DNA of 64,000 bases, from contig CAMGYJ010000006.1 in NCBI GenBank assembly GCA_946122785.1, forward strand, positions 1,798,001-1,862,000. The letters are read 5' to 3'. The position numbers and the translations under genes were made by a program. Source of the stretch: Linum tenue. Its lineage: Eukaryota > Streptophyta > Magnoliopsida > Malpighiales > Linaceae. Below are positions 50,044-61,687 of this stretch, piece by piece (the stretch's first letter is position 1; the number at the start of each line of letters is the position of its first letter). The notes under the pieces were generated by a model, which was not told where the DNA came from, did no database searches, and saw only the letters and a list, made by a program, of their open reading frames with translations.

Positions 50044-50055
50044 TGGTATCAGAGC
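50044..50055 (+). promoter_or_regulatory. Primer-binding site of element C (initiator tRNA-Met)
   Basis: TGGTATCAGAGC starts two bases after the LTR end and is complementary to the 3' end of plant initiator tRNA-Met. Confidence 0.92.
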
Positions 50056-50217
50056 TAAGGTTCAAATCAGTGGCGTGTTCTTGAAGTTTTCTTGAAGGTC
50101 TTGGCGTGTTCTTGAGCCGCAAGACAGGAGGTTGTTTATTCTTGAGAGTTCTTGGTGTTGCTTGCGAGGCAAGCAGCAGGTTGTGCGAGTTCTTGTGTTG
50201 TTGGACTTTTCTTGCCT

Positions 50218-51340
50218 CGAAGCAGCACTCGAAGCGATCAGAAATCAATTGGAGAACATTGCTCGTGCTCAAGAAGAGCAAACAGCAAGGCTTGCCGAGC
50301 AAGCCACGAGGATGGAGGCTGTCGAGACAAGGCTCCAGCAGCCGGTTGTGGTCGATGCAAACCCTAACCCTAGACCTCAACAAGAAGAAAGGGGAAGGGA
50401 AAACCGAGCTCCTCCACCCTTGGTTCACGAAATACAGCGTCATATGCGCCAGCATAGACGCCTTGGAATGCCTCGAGCTGAAAGAAGAGGGCGGCAACAA
50501 CATCATGAAGAGGAGTTTAATGACGAGGAAGAAGAGGGCTTTGAGGAGGATGATGATTTGCGAAACCTCAAGGTCACAATTCCACCTTTTCGCGGTACCA
50601 CGAACCCTTATGCTTATTTGGATTAGGAGCGAAAGATGGAACTAGTGTTTGATTGTCATAACTACTCCGAGAAGAAGAAAGTGACATTGGCTGCCCTAGA
50701 GTTCTCGGATTATGCACTTGTTTGGTGGGATCAGTTGGGAACGAAACGAAGGAGAAACAGGCAGCGTCCTATTGAGACGTGGGATGAGTTGAAAGGAATT
50801 ATGAGGGATCGGTTTGTACCGAGTTCCCATTTGCGAGATATGTATCAAAACCTCCAGCTTCTCCGGCAAGGAACTAAAAGCGTTGAAGATTATCACAAGG
50901 AGTTGGAAGTGTTGATGATACGTGCTGATGTGAGAGAGGACCGCGAGGCTACCATAGCTCGTTTTCTGTATGGTCTCAATCGAGAGATCAAGAACGTGGT
51001 GGAGATACAACCGTTCCTTGAACTTGAAGATTTGGTGGATATGGCAAGCAAAGTGGAACGACAGCTTCGAAATAGGAGGTTTCAACCCTCCATGAATTCC
51101 ACGCGTTCGAGCCAAGGAGTTGCAACCCACCCTAAGCCGCAACTGCCCGTGAAAGAAGCTCCTAGACCCGCGGTAAGGGCTGATGGTGCCAATCCAGTTA
51201 TGAAGCAAGGTGGATCGTCGGGGGAAATTCGTTGTTTCAAATGCCAAGGAAGAGGACACATTGCGAGCCAGTGTGCCAATAAGAAGACCCTGATCTTGCT
51301 TGATAATGGTGAGTATGTATCGGAGGAAGATGTAGAGACC
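50218..51340 (+). pseudogene. gag of element C with in-frame stop
   Basis: Coding similarity starts near 50218 with a helical segment (ALEAIRNQLENIARAQEEQT) but no credible ATG precedes it. An acidic stretch and a KVTIPPFRG segment lead to a TAG at 50624-50626, in a place where gypsy gags usually have Trp (YLD-stop-ERKMELVF). The same frame continues with the capsid-like retrotransposon gag domain: ALVWWDQL, RFVPSSHLRDMYQNLQLLRQ, SVEDYHKELEVL and REATIARFLYGL. It reaches a zinc knuckle at 51233-51274 (C-x2-C-x4-H-x4-C, CFKCQGRGHIASQC). Gag forms the particle that packages element RNA. Only the stop and the missing start break this part. Confidence 0.85.
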
Positions 51341-52110
51341 ACCGATTCTGATGTCGATGAGTCTATGGAAATGGAACCACCTCCTGGCAGCTTGTTTGTA
51401 GCACGGAGAGTATTGTCTGTGCAGCCTAAGGAGGAGAGTGAACAGAGAGAAAATATCATCCATACGAGATGTGTAGTTGATGGGAAGTTGCTGTCTCTAG
51501 TAATCGATGGAGGAAGTTGCACGAACGTTGTGAGTGCGTGTGCAGTGAAGAGGCTAGGGCTGCCTACGTTGAAGCATCCAAAGCCATACACGCTGCAATG
51601 GCTTAACGATCACGGATCCATCAAGGTCACAAAGCAGGCACTAATGAAGTTCGAGATTGGAGATTACAAAGATGAGATTTTGTGTGATATAGTGCCTATG
51701 CAAGCTGCACATGTGCTTTTTCGCAGGCCATGGCAATTTGATCGACAAGCACAGCATGATGGAGTGACAAATAAGAACAAGTTGCAACATGGAGGAAGGA
51801 AGTTCGTGTTGAAGCCTCTGTCTCCAAGTGAAGTATATCGAGATCAACTCCAAATGCAGCAACGTCGAGAGCAAGAAAAGGAAAGTAATGCCTTGGCCAA
51901 GAAAGGAGAAGAGGGAGCTGGAGTTGTGGATTCAAAGGCAGTGATGCTAGCACGCAATGGAGATTTGAAGCAAGCTGCCTGTGCACGAGAACCTCTGATT
52001 GTGCTCATGTACAGCGACGTGCTACTCAATCAAGAGCTAGTCCAAGAAGTTCCAGCCGAAGCAAGAGTGGTGTTGGATGAGTTCGAGGATGTGTTTCCAG
52101 AGGAAGCACC
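51341..52110 (+). pseudogene. Aspartic protease region of element C
   Basis: It is in the same frame as gag downstream of the stop at 50624. The active-site segment LVIDGGSCTNV has its catalytic Asp at 51506-51508, with Gly-Gly-Ser rather than the commoner Thr-Gly pattern, as in many plant gypsy proteases. A RRPWQFDR segment follows (about 51724-51747), where relatives usually have GRPWQ; here the Gly has become Arg. A long charged linker (about 51840-52000) leads into the reverse transcriptase. Confidence 0.8.
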
Positions 52111-53020
52111 GAAGGGGCTGCCTCCTATTCGCGGAATTGAGCACCAAATTGATTTCGTGCCGGGCGCTCAAATTCCAAACAAGGCAGCATATCGAGCTAA
52201 CCCGGAAGAGACCAAAGAGCTGCAAAGGCAGATTGACGAGCTCATGGAGAAGGGGCATGTTCGAGAAAGTTTGAGCCCGTGTGCAGTTCCGGTGATTCTC
52301 GTGCCAAAGAAGGATCACACCTGGCGGATGTGTGTAGACTGCCGAGCCATCAATCAAATTACAGTTAAGTATCGTCATCCAATTCCACGATTAGATGATA
52401 TGCTTGATGAATTACATGGCTCTACGGTGTTTTCCAAGATTGATTTGAGATCAGGTTACCACCAAATTCGTATGAAGGAGGGAGACGAGTGGAAAGACTT
52501 GCGTTTAAGGACCAAGCAAGGGTCTATACGAATGGATGGTGATGCCCTTTGGTTTAACCAATGCTCCTAGCACTTTCATGAGACTGATGAACCATGTTTT
52601 GAGGCCATTCATTGGCAAGTTCGTGGTCGTATACTTTGACGACATTCTGATCTACTCGAAGTGCCATGGAGGATCATCTCAATCACTTGAGAGAGGTGTT
52701 GGCGATGTTGAGAAAGGAGAAATTGTATGCTAACCTCAAGAAGTGCTCGTTTTGCACTTCTAGTGTTATTTTTCTCTGGTTTTGTGGTGGAGTGCAGATG
52801 GAGTCAAGGTGGATGAAGAGAAAGTGGAAAGCGATTCGCGATTGGCCTATTCCAACCAACGTGAATGAGGTGCGGAGCTTTCATGGGCTTGCTGGATTTT
52901 ATCGTCGATTTGTGCCCAACTTCAGCACCATTGCCGCACCATTGACATCCATCATCAAGAAGAACGTGACGTTCTATTGGGGAGAGGAGCAGACCAGAGC
53001 ATTCGAGCTGCTCAAGCACA
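52111..53020 (+). pseudogene. Reverse transcriptase of element C, several frame changes
   Basis: The fingers region is intact (GIEHQIDFVPGAQIPNKAAY, VILVPKKDHTWRMCVDCRAI, KIDLRSGYHQIRMKEGDEWK) up to about 52500. The frame then changes within 52500-52540, and the palm continues with [20 protein letters not shown] and the catalytic YFDD at 52632-52643 ([13 protein letters not shown]). Another frame change falls near 52660, just before [12 protein letters not shown]. Two compensating changes between about 52775 and 52830 garble the segment before RDWPIP. SFHGLAGFYRRFVPNFS closes the domain. The enzyme copies element RNA into DNA; as assembled it cannot be made as one protein. Confidence 0.85.
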
Positions 53021-53440
53021 AGCTCACGCATTCACCTATTCTGATGTTGCCGGATTTCAATAAGACATTCGAGGTGGAGTGTGATGCTTCTGGTCTGGTG
53101 AATTGGAGCAGTGTTGATGCAAGAGAAAAAGCCCGATTGCTTACTTCAGCGAGAAGTTGAGTGGGGCTGCCCTCAACTATCCGACGTACGACAAGGAGCT
53201 ATATGCTCTAGTTCGAGCCTTAGAGACATGGCAGCACTATCTTTGGCCGAAGGAGTTCGTGATTCACACTGATCACGAGGTCGTTGAAGTATTTGAAAGC
53301 TCAACACAAGCTGAACAAAAGACATGCTCGATGGGTTGAGTTCATTGAGTCCTTTCCATACGTGGATCAAGTACAAGCAGGGCAAAGAAAATGTAGTTGC
53401 TGATGCCCTATCTCGAAGGCATTCGTTGATCACGACAATG
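53021..53440 (+). pseudogene. RNase H region of element C, frame-broken
   Basis: FEVECDASG (about 53068-53095) carries the first acidic residue of the Ty3 RNase H site. A frame change near 53100 moves the reading to [20 protein letters not shown] and FVIHTDHE. One extra base near 53281 and another near 53363 shift it again before [16 protein letters not shown]. The order of motifs is normal for gypsy elements. Confidence 0.8.
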
Positions 53441-54300
53441 GGGGTGAAGTATTTGGGTTTCGAGCATATCAAGGAGCTCTATTCTGATGATGCTGACTTT
53501 GGGGAGATCTATAGAGCTTGTGAGCAGCATGGCGATGGGAAGTTCTATCGAAGTGATGGCTACTTGTTTCGAGCTAACCAGTTGTGTATTCCTCGATCAT
53601 CACTTCGAGAGTTGCTGTTGAAAGAGGCTCATGGAGGAGGTTTAATGGCACATTTCGGTGTAGACAAGACGCTGAGTTGTCTACAAGAGCACTTCCATTG
53701 GCCTCACATGAAGGGAGATGTGGAGAATCTGTGTGCGAGGTGTGTGGAGTGCAAGCAGGCCAAGTCGAAGGTGCAATCATCTGGATTGTACACACCGCTA
53801 CCGATTCCATATGCTCCATGGATCGACATCTCTATGGATTTTGTGCTTGGTTTGCCGCGGACAAGGAAGGGAAGAGATTCGATTTTCGTGGTGGTGGATC
53901 GATTCTCGAAGATGGCACACTTTATCCCAGGCCATAAGACTGACGATGCGGTTAACGTGGCTGATTTGTTTTTTAGGGAAGTGGTGCGATTGCATGGGAT
54001 GCCGCGTTCCATAGTATCCGATCGAGATACTAAGTTTCTGAGTTTCTTCTGGAAGACGTTGTGGAGCAAACTGGGACGAAGCTGTTGTTCTCTACTACAT
54101 GTCACCCTCAAACCGATGGGCAAACAGAGGTGGTCAATCGAACATTATCCCAGGATGCTTCGAGCTGTGATCAAGAGCAACATCAAGGTTTGGGAGGACT
54201 GCCTTCCCCATGTAGAGTTTGCTTACAACAGGATGGTTGCACTCGACGACGAAGTTCACTCCGTTTGAGCTCGTGTATGGTTTCAATCCACTCACTCCTT
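53441..54300 (+). pseudogene. Integrase core of element C, catalytic Glu segment out of frame
   Basis: One frame reads from about 53324 through the zinc-binding H-H-C-C part ([12 protein letters not shown], then [12 protein letters not shown]). It continues into the catalytic core with [20 protein letters not shown] (Asp codon 53837-53839), [20 protein letters not shown] and [12 protein letters not shown]. From about 54065 the expected [16 protein letters not shown], which carries the catalytic Glu, lies in another frame. The original frame returns at [20 protein letters not shown]. Another change near 54230 ends it. Integrase inserts the DNA copy into the genome. Confidence 0.85.
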
Positions 54301-54983
54301 TGGATTTGATGCCATTACCTTTTGAGTGAGCAGGTCAATCTCGATGGAGCCAAGAAAGCTGAGTTCGTGAAGAGTTTACATGAGAAGGCGAGATTGAACA
54401 TTGAGAGAAGGACGAAGCAGGTCTATGCGCAATGTGAACAAAAACAGAAAACCGAGGCACTTTGAAGTTGGCGGACTGGGTGTGGGTGCATTTGAGGAAG
54501 GAGAGGTTTCACCAGCAACGGAAATCAAAGTTAATGCCCCGATGTGATGGTCCTTTCCAGGTGGTTTCGAAGATTGGAAGCAATGCATACAAGATCGACT
54601 TGCCGGGAGAGTATGGAGTAAGTGCAACGTTTAATGTTTCTGACCTTGCACCTTATTTGGATGGCAATTCGGATTTGAGGGCAAATCCTTTTGAAGAAGG
54701 AGGGGCTGATGAGGACATCAATGGGCCAGTCACACGTGCTAAGGCAAGGACGTTGAAGGAGAAGCTTGCGACATATTTGAATAGCTACTTTGGAGCCATG
54801 GATGTGGAGCTATTTCGAGGGAAGCCATATATGATGATTCGAGTGGAGGAAGAAGGAGGAAGTACTGAAGAGAAGGCAGATTGCAAGAAGCAAGCCTTAA
54901 CGGGTTTACTTAACGGGTCCAGGCTTAAACGGGTTGGGCTTAACGGGTTTGCTGGGCTGTTTCCGAGTTTCCTTGTTTTTTAA
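54301..54983 (+). pseudogene. Integrase C-terminal tail of element C, extending into the right repeat
   Basis: After lesions near 54325 and 54440, the frame ending at 54983 reads ADWVWVHLRKERF, DGPFQVVSKIGSNAYKIDLP and FNVSDLAPYLDGNSDLRANP, then GPVTRAKARTLKEKLATYL. It passes the start of the right terminal repeat at 54778. Element B has the same tail order and continues about 55 residues past the matching YLDRHF before its stop, so coding beyond 54778 is expected rather than accidental. No chromodomain is evident. Confidence 0.75.
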
Positions 54984-55364
54984 GTCGGTTTATGATTGTT
55001 TTTCCATGTTGGAGTCGGATTTGGGTTGTATTTTGCCTATTTAAAGGGCTGACACGTTGGTTTTGCCCTAAGACGATTATTATTGAATTTCAGAGGCTAA
55101 AGCCGAGTTCCCTACGCGGAATTTGCCCTAATTACTCTGTCGAGAATCTCCAGAGTGCTAGAGCGACTCTTATCAGCTAGGTAATCACCCCTGGTTGTGG
55201 CGAGCTAACCATATCGATTGCCCTTTATTCCGAGTTGAATCTGTCCGATCGATTCATATATCGATTGCCCTTATTCACGGGAGTGAGTACTGTCCAGTCG
55301 ATTTCCATCCTATCGGTTCTGTTTGGTTCGAGAAGCTTGACCCTGTGCGACTTTGATTATATCA
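54778..55364 (+). repeat. Right terminal repeat of element C
   Basis: 587 bp, ending in ATATCA and followed by GCT and then satellite from CATCTTTT at 55368. It is longer than the left copy by a net three bases through six indels. A purine tract at 54845-54862 with a TG at 54866 is the best candidate for the polypurine tract and true LTR start. Confidence 0.8.
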
Positions 55365-55367
55365 GCT

Positions 55368-58300
55368 CATCTTTTCATTATGACACAATTAAGCGGTTTA
55401 TTTGTTTATATGACTAAACCAATCATTGAATCACAAGTCCATCAACATTACAAGACATTTGGAGTGCAAATCCACCTTATTGCGCAATTTGGAGTCGGTA
55501 CTAAGAGTTCCTGCTCGTGCACATCTTGTCATTATGACACAATTAAGCGGTTTATATGTTTATATGACTAAACCAATCATTGAATCACAAGTCTATCAAC
55601 ATTACAAGACATTTGGAGTGCAATCCACCTATTGTGCAATTTGGAGTCGGTACTAAGAGTTCGTACCCATGCACATCTTGTCATTATGATACAATTAAGC
55701 GGTTTATGTGTTTATATGACTAAACCAATCATTGAATCACATGTCCATCAACATTACAAGACATTTGGAGAGGAAATCCACCTTATTGGGCAATTTGGAG
55801 TCGGTACTAAGAGTTCATACTCGTGCACATCTTGTCATTATGACACAATTAAGCGGTTTATGTGTTTATATGACTAAACCAATCTAAGAATCACAAGTCT
55901 ATCAACATTACAAGACATTTGGAGTGGAAATCCACCTTATTGGGCAATTTGGAGTCGGTACTAAGAGTTCGTGCTCTCGTGCACATCTTGTCATTATGAC
56001 ACAATTAAGCGGTTTATGTGTTTATATCACTAAACCAATCATTGAATCACATGTCCATCAACATTACAAGACATTTGGAGTGGAAATCCACCTTATTGTG
56101 CAATTTGGAGTAGGTACTAAGAGTTCGTGCTCGTGCACATCTTGTCATTATGACACAATTAAGGGGGTTTTTATGTGTTTACATGGACTAAACCAATCAA
56201 AGAATCACAAGTCTATCAACATTACAAGACATTTGGAGAGCAAATCCACCTTATTGTGCAATTTGGAGTCGGTACTAAGAGTTCGTGCTCGTGCACATCT
56301 TGTCATTATGACACAATTAAGCGGTTTATGTGTTTACATGACTAAACCAATCATTGAATCACATGTCCATCAACATTACAAGACATTTGGAGTGGGAAAT
56401 CCACCTTATTGTGCAATTTGGAGTCGGTATAAAAGAGTTCGTGCTAATGAACATCTTGTCATTATGACCACAATTAAGCGGTTTATGTGTTTACATGGAC
56501 TAAACAATCAAAGAATCAAGAGTTTATCAACATTACAAGACATATGGAGTGCAAATCCACCTTAATGTGCAATTTGGAGTCGGGAATAAAAGTTCGTACT
56601 CATGCACATCTTGTCATTATGACACAATTAAGCGGTTTATGTGTTTATATGACTAAACCAATCATTGAATCACAAGTCTATCAACATTACAAGACATTTG
56701 GAGTGCAAATCCACCTTATTGCGCAATTTGGAGTCGGTACTAAGAGTTTGTACTCGTGCACATCTTGTCATTATGACACAATTAGGCGGTTTATGTGTTT
56801 ATATCACTAAACCAATCATTGAATCATATGTCCATCAACATTACAAGACATTTGGAGTGGAAATCCACCTTATTGGGCAATTTGCAGTCGGTAGTAAGAG
56901 TTCGTACTCATGTACATCTTTTCATTATGACACAATTAAGCGGTTTATGTGTTTATATTACTAAACCAATTATTGAAGCACAAGTCCATCAACATTACAA
57001 GACATTTGGAGTGCAAATCCACCTTATGTGCAATTTGGCGTCGGTACTAACAGTTCTTGCTCGTGCACATCTTGTCATTATGACACAATTAAGCGGTTTA
57101 TGTGTTTATATGACTAAACCAATCATTGAATGCCAAGTCTATCAACATTACAAGACATTTGGAGTGAAAATCCACCTTATTGCGCAATTTGGACTCGTTA
57201 CTAAGAGTTCGTATTCGTGCACATCTTGTCATAATGACACAATTAAGCGGTTTATGTGTTTATATGACTAAACCAATCATTGAATCACATGTCCATCAAC
57301 ATTACAAGACATTTGGAGTGGAAATCCACCTTATTGTGCAATTTGGAGTCGGTAATAAGAGTTCGTACTCATGCACATCTTGTCATTATGACACAATTAA
57401 GTGGTTTATGTGTTTATATGACTAAACCAATCATTGAATCACAAGTCTATCAACATTACAAGACATTTGGAGTGCAAATCCACCTTATTGTGCAATTTGG
57501 AGTCGGTACTAAGAGTTCCTGCTCGTGCACATCTTGTCATTATGACACAATTAATCGGTTTATGTGTTTATATGACTAAACCAATCATTGAATCACAAGT
57601 CTATCAACATTACAAGACATTTGGAGTGCAAATCCACCTTATTGTGCATTTTGGAGTCGGTACTAAGAGTTCGTACCCATGCACATCTTGTCATTATGAC
57701 ACAATTAAGCGGTTTATGTGTTTATATGAGTAAACCAATCATTGAATCACATGTCCATCAACATTACAAGACATTTGGAGTGGAATTCCACCTTATTGTG
57801 CAATTTGGAGTCGGTACTAAGAGTTCGTGCTCGTGCACATCTTGTCATTATGACACAATTAAGCAGTTTATGTGTTTACATGACTAAACCAATCTAAGAA
57901 TCACAAGTCTATCAACATTACAAGACATTTGGAGTGAAAATCCACCTTATTGTGCAATTTGGAGTCGGTACTAAGAGTTCGTACTCATGCACATCTTGTC
58001 ATAATGACACAATTAAGCGGTTTATGTGTTTATATCACTAAACCAATCATTGAATCACATGTCCATCAACATTACAAGACATTGGAGTGGAAATCCACCT
58101 TATTGGGCAATTTGGAGTCGGTACTAAGAGTTCGTACTCGTGCACATCTTGTCATTATGACACAATTAAGCGGTTTATGTGTTTATATCACTAAACCAAT
58201 CATTGAATCAAAGTCTATCAACATTACAAGACATTTGGAGTGAAAATCCACTTTAATGTGCAATTTGGAGTCGGTAATAAGAGTTCGTACTCATGCACAT

Positions 58301-61300
58301 CTTGTCATTAAGACACAATTAAGCAATTTATGTGTTTATATGACTAAACCAATCATTGAATCACATGTCCATCAACATTACAAGACATTTGGAGTGGAAA
58401 TCCACCTTATTGGGCAATTTGGAGTCGGTACTAAGAGTTCGTACTCGTGCACATCTTGTCATTATGACACAATTAAGCGTTTATGTGTTTATATCACTAA
58501 ACCAATCATTGAATCACATGTCCATCAACATTACAAGACATTTGGAGTGGAAATCCACCTTATTGTGCAATTTGGAGTAGGTACTAAGAGTTCGTGCTCG
58601 TGCACATCTTGTCATTATGACACAATTAAGGGGTTTATGTGTTTACATGACTAAACCAATCAAAGAATCACAAGTCTATCAACATTACAAGACATTTGGA
58701 GAGCAAATCCACCTTATTGTGCAATTTGGAGTCGGTACTAAGAGTTCGTACTCGTGCACATCTTGTCATTATGACACAATTAAGCGGTTTATGTGTTTAT
58801 ATGACTAAACCAATCATTGAATCACATGTCCATCAACATTACAAGACATTTGGAGTGGAAATCCACCTTATTGTGCAATTTGGAGTCGGTAAAAAGAGTT
58901 CGTGCTAATGCACATCTTGTCATTATGACACAATTAAGCGGTTTATGTGTTTACATGACTAAACCAATCAAAGAATCAAGAGTTTATCAACATTACAAGA
59001 CATATGGAGTGCAAATCCACCTTAATGTGCAATTTGGAGTCGGGAATAAAAGTTCGTACTCATGCACATCTTGTCATTATGACACAATTAAGCGGTTTAT
59101 GTGTTTATATGACTAAACCAATCATTGAATCACAAGTCTATCAACATTACAAGACATTTGGAGTGCAAATCCACCTTATTGCGCAATTTGGAGTCGGTAC
59201 TAAGAGTTTGTACTCGTGCACATCTTGTCATTATGACACAATTAAGCGGTTTATGTGTTATATCACTAAACCAATCATTGAATCATATGTCCATCAACAT
59301 TACAAGACATTTGGAGTGGAAATCCACCTTATTGGGCAATTTGCAGTCGGTAGTAAGAGTTCGTACTCATGTACATCTTTTCATTATGACACAATTAAGC
59401 GGTTTATGTATTTATATTACTAAACCAATCATTGAAGCACAAGTCCATCAACATTACAAGACATTTGGAGTGCAAATCCACCTTATTGTGCAATTTGGCG
59501 TCGGTACTAACAGTTCTTGCTCGTGCACATCTTGTCATTATGACACAATTAAGCGGTTTATGTGTTTATATGACTAAACCAATCATTGAATGACAAGTCT
59601 ATCAACATTACAAGACATTTGGAGTGAAAATCCACCTTATTGCGCAATTTGGACTCGTTACTAAGAGTTCGTATTCGTGCACATCTTGTCATAATGACAC
59701 AATTAAGCGGTTATGTGTTTATATGACTAAACCAATCATTGAATCACATGTCCATCAACATTACAAGACATTTGGAGTGGAAATCCACCTTATTGTGCAA
59801 TTTGGAGTCGGTAATAAGAGTTCGTACTCATGCACATCTTGTCATTATGACACAATAAGTGGTTTATGTGTTTATATGACTAAACCAATCATTGAATCAC
59901 AAGTCTATCAACATTACAAGACTTGGAGTGCAAATCCACTTATTGTGCAATTTGGAGTCGGTACTAAGAGTTCCTTGCTCGTGCACATCTTGTCATTATG
60001 ACACAATTAATCGGTTTATGTGTTTATATGACTAAACCAATCATTGAATCACAGTCTATCAACATTACAAGACATTTGGAGTGCAAATCCACATTATTGT
60101 GCATTTTGGAGTCGGTACTAAGAGTTCGTACCCATGCACATCTTGTCATTATGACACAATTAAGCGGTTTATGTGTTTATATGAGTAAACCAATCATTGA
60201 ATCACATGTCCATCAACATTACAAGACATTTAGAGTGGAATTCACCTTATTGTGCAATTTGGAGTCGGTACTAAGAGTTCGTGCTCGTGCACATCTTGTC
60301 ATTATGACACAATTAAGCAGTTTTATGTGTTTACATGACTAAACCAATCTAAGAATCACAAGTCTATCAACATACAAGACATTTGGAGTGAAAATCCACC
60401 TTATTGTGCAATTTGGAGTCGGTACTAGAGTTCGTACTCATGCACATCTTGTCATAATGACACAATTAAGCGGTTTATGTGTTTATATCACTAAACCAAT
60501 CATTGAATCACATGTCCATCAACATTACAAGACATTTGGAGTGGAAATCCACCTTATTGGGCAATTTGGAGTCGGTACTAAGAGTTCGTACTCGTGCACA
60601 TCTTGTCATTATGACACAATTAAGCAGTTTATGTGTTTATATCACTAAACCAATCATTGAATCACAAGTCTATCAACATTACAAGACATTTGGAGAGGAA
60701 TTCCACCTTATTGTGCAATTTGGAGTCGGTACTAAGAGTTCGTGCTCGTGCACATCTTGTCATTATGACACAATTAAGCAGTTTATGTATTTACATGACT
60801 AAACCAATCTAAGAATCACAAGTCTATCAACATTACAAGACATTTGGAGTGAAAATCCACCTTATTGTGCAATTTGGAGTCGGTACTAAGAGTTCGTACT
60901 CATGCACATCTTGTCATTATGACATAATTAAGCGGTTTATGTGTTTATATCACTAAACCAATCATTGAATCACATGTCCATCAACATTACAAAACATTTG
61001 GAGTGGAATCCACCTTATTGGGCAATTTGGAGTCGGTACTAAGAGTTCGTACTCATGCACATCTTGTCATTATGACACAATTAAGCGGTTTATGTGTTAT
61101 ATGACTAAACCAATCATTGAATCACATGTCCATCAACATTACAAGACATTTAGAGTGGAAATCCACCTTATTGGGCAATTTGCAGTCGGTACTAAGAGTT
61201 CGTACTCGTGCACATCTTGTCATTATGACACAATTAACGGTTTATGTGTTTATATGACTAAACCAATCATTGAATCACATGTACATCAACATTACAAGAC

Positions 61301-61587
61301 ATTTGGAGTCGAAATCCACCTTATTGTGCAATTTAGCGTCGGTACTAACTGTTCGGACTCATGCACATCGTGTCATTATGATACAATAAGCGGTTATGTG
61401 TTTATATGACTAAACCAATCATTGAATCACATGTCCATCAACATTACAAGACATTTGGAGAGAATTCACCTTATTGTGCAATTTGGAGTCGGTACTAAGA
61501 GTTCGTGTTCGTGCACATCTTGTCATTATGACACAATCAACATTACAAGACATTTGGAGTGCAAATCCACCTATTGCGCAATTTGGA
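55368..61587 (+). repeat. 154-bp satellite, block 4 (about 40 monomers)
   Basis: Same family and orientation. It resumes in the middle of a monomer (CATCTTTTCATTATGACAC), not at the point where block 3 stopped. It contains a tandem duplication of about 2.45 kb (roughly 56.2-58.6 and 58.65-61.0 kb), seen from shared variants such as CATTTTGGAGTCGG (57647 and 60102), GTACCCATGCAC (57672 and 60127) and TATGAGTAAACC (57724 and 60179). The second copy has many more single-base indels. Much of it is close to the sequence at 46-49.4 kb; 48.54-49.45 kb matches 58.70-59.60 kb at an offset of 10152 bp. The block ends at a gap. Confidence 0.96.
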
Positions 61588-61687
61588 NNNNNNNNNNNNN
61601 NNNNNNNNNNNNNNNNNNNNNNNNNNNNNNNNNNNNNNNNNNNNNNNNNNNNNNNNNNNNNNNNNNNNNNNNNNNNNNNNNNNNNNN
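61588..61687. other. Assembly gap, exactly 100 N
   Basis: 100 unknown bases between satellite on the left and integrase sequence of element B on the right. The 5' part of element B, several kilobases in a complete element, must be missing here or deleted. Confidence 0.98.

Larger units (their letters stand above)
49458..55364 (+). mobile_element. Element C: Ty3/gypsy LTR retrotransposon, broken reading frames, no target duplication
   Basis: A 5.9-kb unit flanked by direct repeats 49458-50041 and 54778-55364. In order it holds a tRNA-Met primer-binding site, gag with a CCHC knuckle, protease, reverse transcriptase, RNase H, integrase and an integrase tail. Integrase after RT makes it Ty3/gypsy; the exact lineage is not settled. 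One in-frame stop and at least eight frame changes interrupt the coding region. The five bases before the left repeat (AATGA) and after the right repeat (GCTCA) differ, so there is no target duplication. The terminal repeats include some pol 3' coding sequence, and no polypurine tract abuts 54778. The left terminus is therefore probably not a true LTR start but part of an upstream copy lost by recombination. Confidence 0.9.

Noticed and set aside
50039..50506. Minus-strand open frames of 80-255 codons inside element C (for example 50039-50506 and 50696-51463)
   Set aside because: They are antisense to recognisable gag and pol domains, have no domain of their own, and reflect the base composition of the sense frame.
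54778..55364. Simple insertion of element C with a TG...CA LTR starting at TGAATAGC
   Set aside because: There is no target duplication, no polypurine tract next to 54778, and the repeat start lies within coding sequence that element B also has upstream of its LTR.
55235..55417. Open frame crossing from the right LTR of element C into satellite
   Set aside because: A chance read-through over the junction, with no conserved content.
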